Positions 1 to 5,163 of a DNA stretch of 5,163 nucleotides are shown in pieces. The stretch comes from Pseudomonadota bacterium (lineage in GTDB: Bacteria > Pseudomonadota > Alphaproteobacteria > Sphingomonadales > Sphingomonadaceae), in NCBI GenBank assembly GCA_030271595.1, contig JARXKO010000111.1, forward strand, positions 1-5,163, in the 5' to 3' direction. The notes below the pieces were generated by a model that ran no database searches, was not told the origin of the DNA, and saw only the letters and a list, made by a program, of their open reading frames with translations. Each line of letters starts with the position of its first letter. The stretch's first letter is position 1. Made by a program: the position numbers and the translations under genes.

Positions 1-2
1 CT

Positions 3-970
3 CCTTCGGGCCAGGCGCTGGAGAATCAGGCGGCACCGATCGCGATCGCGCTTGCGGCCAAGCTCAAGCGGCCGGTCCAGGTCACCTTGCCGCACCATGC
101 GAGCCGCAACAGCGCCCCGCTGTCGCCCGGTGCAATGGCCCGGATGAGCGCGCTGATCGACCCGGACGGGCTTCCGGTCGGCTGGCGGATGGAGCTTGCC
201 GGCATCGATGGCATGGCCGCGGCGACGGACCGGCTGGGCGGCCAGTCCGCCGCTGCGGTGGTGCCCAATCTACGCGACGGAATGATCGTCCCTTACGGTT
301 TTGAGCATGTGCGGGTCAGCGCGGCCGCGCCGGATTTGCCCTACGGCGCCGGGTACATGCGCGGATCGCCGCAGCGCGAGCTGGCCTTCTTCACCGAAAG
401 CTTCATCGACGAGCTTGCCCGGCTCAAGGGCCAGGAGCCGCTGGCGTTCCGGATGGCGCTGCTCGGCGGCAATCCCCGGCTTGCGCGATGCTTTCAATCC
501 GCCGCCCAGCGCGCCGGCTGGGATGGCGGAGCCAGCGGCAGCAGCATGGGCATCGCCGGCGCCACCGCCTTCGGTTCGCACATCGCCCTGGTCGCGTCGG
601 CGAGCATCGGGCCCGACCAGAGGGTCAAGGTCGCAAGGCTCGTCGCCGCAGTCGATTGCGGGCGGGTGGTCAATGCCGGGCTCGCCGCACAGCAGGTCGA
701 GGCCGGGTTGCTGTGGGCCTTCGCCCAAGCGGTGGCTGCCGCGCCGGAATTTGTCGGCGGAGTGCCCAAGGCGGGACCGCTGAGCGCCGCCGGGCTGCCG
801 CGGATCGGCGACACCCCCGAGATCGCCGTCGAGTTCATCCCCGGCGACGGGCCGGCAGGAGGGCTCAGCGGACTCGGCACGCTGCCGCTCGCGCCGGCCG
901 TCGCCAATGCCCTCCATGCCGCGACCGGCAAGAGGATGCGCTCCTTGCCGTTCGACCCTATGGCGGCGGC

Positions 971-974
<4 letters not shown>
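3..974 (+). CDS. Molybdopterin-binding subunit of a xanthine dehydrogenase / IorB-type hydroxylase, 3' part only
   Basis: The frame is open from the window edge, so the N-terminus is missing; 323 residues up to the TGA are visible. Family resemblance is to the large molybdenum-cofactor subunit of xanthine dehydrogenase-type hydroxylases, closest to isoquinoline 1-oxidoreductase beta (usually about 700 or more residues). These proteins hydroxylate heterocycles or aldehydes and pass electrons to a small [2Fe-2S] subunit, which is not seen here. Supporting segments are YGAGYMRG with the following SFIDEL (fragment residues about 114-138), VDCGRVVN (217-224), and the terminal APAVANALHAATGKRMRSLP. 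Two usual landmarks look changed: the SREED-like stretch reads LPHHASRN (29-36), and the position of the catalytic glutamate in the GEPG motif is glycine (residue 290). The stop overlaps the hemH start by ATGA, implying a shared transcript. The family is clear; activity and substrate are not. A TTG at 87 is internal, not a start. Confidence 0.82.
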
Positions 975-1975
<1,001 letters not shown>

Positions 1976-1979
1976 GCGC

Positions 1980-2000
1980 CTCCTCGAGGGAATAGAGGAG
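1980..2000 (+). promoter_or_regulatory. phaB ribosome binding site with a possible masking hairpin
   Basis: AGGAG at 1996-2000, inside a longer purine run, lies seven bases before the phaB ATG and fixes that start. CTCCTC at 1980-1985 is a perfect six-base complement of GAGGAG at 1995-2000, with a nine-base loop, so the mRNA could fold to hide the Shine-Dalgarno. An alternative eight-base palindrome, CCTCGAGG (1982-1989), uses part of the same sequence. There is no U-tract after the hairpin, so it is not a classical terminator. The ribosome binding site is well supported; regulation through the fold is inference only. Confidence 0.6.
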
Positions 2001-2007
2001 AGGAAAC

Positions 2008-2730
2008 ATGGCTCGAGTGGCAGTCGTCACCGGCGGCACGCGCGGCATTGGCGAGGCGATCAGCATCGCGCTCAAGGACATGGGCATGAAGGTCGCCGCG
2101 ACCTATGCCGGCAATGACGAACGCGCCCGCGCATTCAGCGAACGCACCGGCATCCACGCCTACAAATGGGACGTCGCCGATTACGACGCCTGCCAGGAGG
2201 GCGTGAAGCAAGTCGAGGCCGATCTCGGCCCGGTCGATGTACTGGTCAACAATGCCGGAATCACCCGCGATTCGACGATGAAGCGGCAGAGCCACGAGCA
2301 ATGGCAGGACGTCATCGACACCAATCTCGGCGGCTGCTTCAACATGGCCAAGGCGGTGTTCGAGGGGATGCAGTCGCGCGGCTATGGCCGGATCGTCAAC
2401 ATCGGCTCGATCAACGGCCAGGCGGGCCAGTACGGCCAGGTCAATTACGCCGCCGCCAAATCGGGCATCCACGGCTTCACCAAGGCATTGGCGCAGGAAG
2501 GCGCGCGCGCCGGGGTCACGGTCAATGCTATCGCGCCGGGCTATATCGACACCGACATGGTCGCCGCGGTGCCGGCCGAGGTGCTCGGCAAGATCATCGC
2601 CAAAATTCCCGTCAACCGCCTCGGCAAGGCCGACGAAATCGCCCGCGGGGTCAGCTTTCTGGTCGCCGACGATGCCGGTTTCGTCACCGGATCGACGCTG
2701 TCGATCAACGGCGGGCAGCATATGTATTGA
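2008..2730 (+). CDS. phaB: Acetoacetyl-CoA reductase (short-chain dehydrogenase)
   Basis: PhaB reduces acetoacetyl-CoA to (R)-3-hydroxybutyryl-CoA, usually with NADPH, and supplies monomer for polyhydroxybutyrate synthesis in the cytoplasm. The protein is 240 residues, a normal length. Classical SDR features are the TGGTRGIG nucleotide loop (8-15), NNAG (81-84), the tetrad residue N106, and catalytic S134, Y147 and K151 with the standard Ser-x12-Tyr-x3-Lys spacing. PhaB rather than FabG is favoured by NNAGITRD, by GQAGQYGQVNYAAAKSG around the active site, by PGYIDTDMV (177-185), and by the C-terminal NGGQHM. The start is fixed by a strong Shine-Dalgarno seven bases upstream. The gene begins 32 bases after hemH, and its stop shares one base with the start of the next gene. 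No phaA or phaC is visible in the window. The main alternative is a FabG-like 3-oxoacyl reductase, which I consider less likely. Confidence 0.93.
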   Translation: MARVAVVTGGTRGIGEAISIALKDMGMKVAATYAGNDERARAFSERTGIHAYKWDVADYDACQEGVKQVEADLGPVDVLVNNAGITRDSTMKRQSHEQWQDVIDTNLGGCFNMAKAVFEGMQSRGYGRIVNIGSINGQAGQYGQVNYAAAKSGIHGFTKALAQEGARAGVTVNAIAPGYIDTDMVAAVPAEVLGKIIAKIPVNRLGKADEIARGVSFLVADDAGFVTGSTLSINGGQHMY

Positions 2731-2981
2731 TGGGTGGGATTGAGTACGCCCCGCCGCGCAAGCGATCGGTGCTGATCGCCGGCCATCAGACCTCGATCAG
2801 CCTTGAACCCGCGTTCTGGGGCGCGCTGGAGGCAGCAGCGCGAGAACGCAACTGCCCGATCAATGCCGTGGTCGCCGAGATCGATGCCGAACGGCTTGGG
2901 GCCAAGCGGCCGCCCAATTTGACCTCGGCCATCCGCCAGTGGCTGTTAGCGCGCGCGGGCGGCGATCGCGGCGGCGAATGA
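2730..2981 (+). CDS. Small ribbon-helix-helix domain protein, putative transcription regulator
   Basis: This 83-residue protein resembles the short ribbon-helix-helix proteins common in alphaproteobacteria (Pfam RHH_4 type, from memory). KRSVLIAGHQTSISLEPAFW (11-30) would contain the DNA-contacting strand around residues 19-25. The next parts, about 27-41 and 44-54 (NAVVAEIDAER), fit the two helices that make the dimer. A conserved-looking NLTSAIRQWLL segment follows, and the end is basic and glycine-rich. The ATG start overlaps the phaB stop by one base (TGATG), pointing to translational coupling; an in-frame TTG three bases earlier is a possible alternative. The last 36 bases overlap the end of the convergent ATP-grasp gene. 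A DNA-binding role is inferred from the fold, and the target is unknown. Control of phaB or other polyhydroxybutyrate genes is only suggested by position. Confidence 0.8.
   Translation: MGGIEYAPPRKRSVLIAGHQTSISLEPAFWGALEAAARERNCPINAVVAEIDAERLGAKRPPNLTSAIRQWLLARAGGDRGGE
2946..2981. other. Convergent 3' overlap of two coding sequences
   Basis: The TGA of the ribbon-helix-helix gene (2979-2981, plus strand) lies 36 bases beyond the TAA of the ATP-grasp gene (2946-2948, minus strand). The overlap is GC-rich and low in complexity. It encodes a Gly/Arg-rich tail on one strand and an Ala/Arg-rich tail on the other. No hairpin with a U-run is visible between the two units, so each transcript must end inside the opposing gene or by a factor-dependent mechanism. 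Confidence 0.85.
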
Positions 2982-3794
2982 GGCACCCTGATCGGGGGCG
3001 TGCTGGAGCCACAGGCTCGGCTCGATCAGCTCAAGCTCGATCACGCCCAGCGTATCGTCGGCGAGGCGGATGAGGTCGACCCGGGCATAAGCCGCCGCGG
3101 CCGGTGCCGCCGCAAGGGCGGCGCGGGCGACCTCAAGCGCACCGCCGGGAACCGCGCAGGCGACCTCGGTCCCGCCAAGATGCGGCTGGGTACGATAATC
3201 GCCGGCGGTCGGGCGCTTGATGATCGAATGGCTCAGCACGCCGTCGAACAGCATCAGCGAATATTCGCCCTCATCGATGACCGAGCGGAGGAACGGCTGG
3301 ACCATCATCGTCCGGCCCGCTGCATCGGACGGGATAGGGTCGGCGGGACCAAGGCGGTGCGTGCCATAGGCCGAGGCGGAAATGAGCGGCTTGATCACCA
3401 GTTCGGCGCCGAAGTCCGCTCTAGCGGCTGCCAACGACGTCTCGTCCAATCGTTCGATGATCATTGTCGGAACGGTCGGGATGCCCTTCGCGCCGAGCAC
3501 CTCGAGATAGCGCTTGTTGCTGTTCCAGCGCAGCAGCGGCACCGGATTGACCGTCACCACATCGGCCTGTTCGAGCTGGTCGAGCACCTGCAACCAGCGC
3601 CTGGGATCGGTCTGATAGCCCCACGCCACCAGGGGCAATAGCAGATCAAATGCGGTCAGGTCGCCGGGATCGTTCCACGGCCGCGCCTCGACCGTGATCC
3701 CACCACGTTCCAGCGCCGCAGCCTGGACGTCGAAGGCCCACGCCCACTCCTCGGGATAGTCCGGTGCCGGGACCAGCACCGCGGCGCGGATCAT
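2946..3794 (-). CDS. ATP-grasp ligase-like protein of unknown substrate
   Basis: The 282-residue protein belongs to the ATP-grasp superfamily (glutathione synthetase / RimK fold). It resembles a family that includes the cycloserine-pathway protein DcsG and many unnamed proteobacterial homologues. Such enzymes normally join a carboxylate to an amine through an acyl-phosphate, using ATP and Mg2+. The N-terminal pre-ATP-grasp part has VPAPDYPEEW (8-17) and LPLVAWGY (53-60). NPVPLLRWNSNKRYLEVLGAKG (83-104) is followed by VIKP (133-136), whose lysine is a likely ATP contact. Later segments are MMVQPFL (163-169), EGEYSLMLFDG (175-185), KRPTAGDYR (193-201), ARVDLIR (237-243) and ELELIEP (253-259), where acidic residues probably bind metal. 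The ATG at 3794 was chosen because it overlaps the upstream stop by ATGA and begins just before the conserved region; the frame is open further upstream but there reads shadow sequence of the dehydrogenase. No clear Shine-Dalgarno is present. Substrate unknown. Confidence 0.85.
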   Translation of the reverse strand: MIRAAVLVPAPDYPEEWAWAFDVQAAALERGGITVEARPWNDPGDLTAFDLLLPLVAWGYQTDPRRWLQVLDQLEQADVVTVNPVPLLRWNSNKRYLEVLGAKGIPTVPTMIIERLDETSLAAARADFGAELVIKPLISASAYGTHRLGPADPIPSDAAGRTMMVQPFLRSVIDEGEYSLMLFDGVLSHSIIKRPTAGDYRTQPHLGGTEVACAVPGGALEVARAALAAAPAAAAYARVDLIRLADDTLGVIELELIEPSLWLQHAPDQGASFAAAIAARAR

Positions 3795-5163
3795 CGAGCC
3801 AACAAGATCCGTGCCTGGCCGGCGACCTGGGCGAGCATCGAGGCGCTGACGTGCCCTTCGCTTCGCGCCCGGGCGACGAGCTGGCGGAACTGGTCGATGC
3901 GATCCTTTTGCGCCGCCAGCCACTCATCGACCGCCTCGTCCGGCGCCTTGGTCCGGCTGCGCGACAGGAATTCGATCCGCAATTGCTCGAAATCGCGGGC
4001 GAGGCCGGCGATCAGCAGCCGTTCCCACTGGTCCGCGGGGACGAAGCGGGCGACCTGCTGCTGCGCCCAGTCGAGCGACAGTGCTTCACCCAAACGGGTG
4101 TAAGCGCGGGTCAGCTTGAGGTCGTCGATCTTGCGCCGCTCGGCCAGCGCGGCGAGCCCGAACACGCCGTCGAGCTCGTACAGCCGGACCAGGCCCTTGA
4201 CGATGTCCTCGCTGGCGCCGAGCGCGAGCAGGCGGTCACGCCGCGCCGCGGCCTCGTTCTTGACCTCCGAGCGAATGAGCTTGGTCGCCGCGGTGCCGAT
4301 CTTGCGCACGCCGGGCTCGAGCAAATTGCACAGTTTCTCGACCCGGGTCTCGCCGCTGGCGGCGCGAATGATGTCGGAGAGATGGGCGCGGATGCTCGCC
4401 GCGGCGATGGTGAACAATTCGATGCGCACCGTTTCGGGCAACTCGTCCTGCTCGATTTCCGCCCACAGCCGGTCGAGGTCGAGCAGCCGTTCGGCGACGA
4501 GGAAAGCGACGACGACCTGGCCAAGCGAGGAGCCTTCCTCCTCGGTCAGGTCGAACGCGACCCCCGGCCCGAGGCGGTTGACGAGGCGGTTGGCGACTTT
4601 GGTACCGATGATCTCGTTGCGCAGACGATGGGCGCGGATCGCCGCGGCATGAGCCTTGCGCATCGGCGCCGGAAAGGCATCGAACAATTGCGGCGCGACC
4701 AGCTTGTCCTCGGCGAGCTTCAAATCCTCCGCCGCGCGCTGGAGAACGATCTTCGAAATCGACTGCAGCACCGCCAGCTCGGGCCGGGTCAGCCCGCGCC
4801 CGTCCTGCGCCCGGCGCAGCAATTCCTCGCTCGATTGCAGTCCCTCGACACGGCGGTCGAGCCGGCCGGTCGCCTCGAGCAGTTCGAGCGTCCGGACCTG
4901 GCCGGGAAGGACGGTCGAGCCGCCTGCTTCGGCGATCGACAGCGCCAGGGTCTGCAAACGGTTGTCTTCGAGCACCAGGTCGGAGACTTCATCGGTCATT
5001 CTTGCCAGCAGGCTGTTGCGCTTGGCCAGGGACAGCTTGCCGTCGCGCATTTCGCGATTCAGCGGAATTTTGATGTTCACCTCATTGTCCGAGCAATCGA
5101 CGCCCGCCGAATTGTCGATGAAGTCGGTGTTGATGCGCCCGCCGTGGACGGCGAATTCGATCC
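3791..5163 (-). CDS. gdhB: Large NAD-specific glutamate dehydrogenase, C-terminal part
   Basis: The frame runs off the right edge of the window; 456 residues to the TGA are visible. This is the C-terminal part of the large, roughly 1,500-1,600-residue NAD-dependent glutamate dehydrogenase class (GdhB in Pseudomonas, GdhZ in Caulobacter). It deaminates glutamate to 2-oxoglutarate and mainly serves glutamate catabolism. The strongest signature is GRINTDFIDNSAGVDCSD (fragment residues 8-25, about 5090-5140), followed by EVNIKIPLN. After it comes a long, mostly helical C-terminal region including LLARMTDEVSDLVLEDN, TRPELAVLQSISKIVL, GLVRLYELDGVFGLAALAER and SLDWAQQQVARF. The dinucleotide-binding catalytic core lies mostly outside the window. 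A GTG at 5080 is internal because the conserved motif continues upstream of it. The stop overlaps the start of the ATP-grasp gene by ATGA. No frameshift or internal stop is seen. Confidence 0.94.
   Translation of the reverse strand, partial: IEFAVHGGRINTDFIDNSAGVDCSDNEVNIKIPLNREMRDGKLSLAKRNSLLARMTDEVSDLVLEDNRLQTLALSIAEAGGSTVLPGQVRTLELLEATGRLDRRVEGLQSSEELLRRAQDGRGLTRPELAVLQSISKIVLQRAAEDLKLAEDKLVAPQLFDAFPAPMRKAHAAAIRAHRLRNEIIGTKVANRLVNRLGPGVAFDLTEEEGSSLGQVVVAFLVAERLLDLDRLWAEIEQDELPETVRIELFTIAAASIRAHLSDIIRAASGETRVEKLCNLLEPGVRKIGTAATKLIRSEVKNEAAARRDRLLALGASEDIVKGLVRLYELDGVFGLAALAERRKIDDLKLTRAYTRLGEALSLDWAQQQVARFVPADQWERLLIAGLARDFEQLRIEFLSRSRTKAPDEAVDEWLAAQKDRIDQFRQLVARARSEGHVSASMLAQVAGQARILLAR

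Noticed and set aside
37..50. Repeated CGATCGCG-type palindromes, also seen near 2962-2969
   Set aside because: They are explained by Ile-Ala-Ile-Ala and Asp-Arg codons in GC-rich coding DNA; there are too few copies to suggest a repeat element.
2894..2907. Inverted repeat GCTTGG/CCAAGC as a terminator for the minus-strand unit
   Set aside because: The spacer is only two bases, no U-run follows in either direction, and it lies in conserved coding sequence of the ribbon-helix-helix gene.
4116..4652. A 178-codon plus-strand frame opposite the glutamate dehydrogenase
   Set aside because: Its translation is a Ser/Arg/Thr-rich low-complexity product of reading the dehydrogenase backwards; the minus-strand protein is clearly conserved.

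Overview
This window looks like ordinary chromosome from a high-GC alphaproteobacterium. The protein sequences and the very large NAD-glutamate dehydrogenase fit a sphingomonad (order Sphingomonadales) best, but that placement comes from recalled family resemblance, not from a search. Coding density is close to complete. The only real intergenic gap is about 32 bases, upstream of the acetoacetyl-CoA reductase gene. There are no RNA genes, mobile elements, CRISPR arrays or phage genes that I can see.

Left half, plus strand (1-2981). Four genes run in the same direction and are tightly packed. They are the 3' part of a molybdenum hydroxylase large subunit (xanthine dehydrogenase / isoquinoline 1-oxidoreductase beta type), ferrochelatase (hemH), acetoacetyl-CoA reductase (phaB) and a small ribbon-helix-helix DNA-binding protein. 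The hydroxylase and hemH overlap by ATGA. phaB and the small regulator overlap by one base (TGATG). Between hemH and phaB lies a strong Shine-Dalgarno sequence that could pair with a CTCCTC tract just upstream.

Right half, minus strand (2946-5163). The C-terminal 456 residues of a large NAD-specific glutamate dehydrogenase are followed, with an ATGA overlap, by an ATP-grasp ligase-like protein of unknown substrate. This unit converges on the plus-strand unit. The last 36 bases of the regulator gene and of the ATP-grasp gene are the same DNA read on opposite strands.

Functionally the window combines the last step of haem synthesis, the reductive step of polyhydroxyalkanoate synthesis with a possible co-translated regulator, and glutamate catabolism with an uncharacterised ligase. 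I find no clear new system. The items most worth a second look are the hydroxylase fragment, which appears to lack the catalytic glutamate and another conserved motif although its frame is intact, the ATP-grasp gene coupled to glutamate dehydrogenase, and the regulator coupled to phaB.
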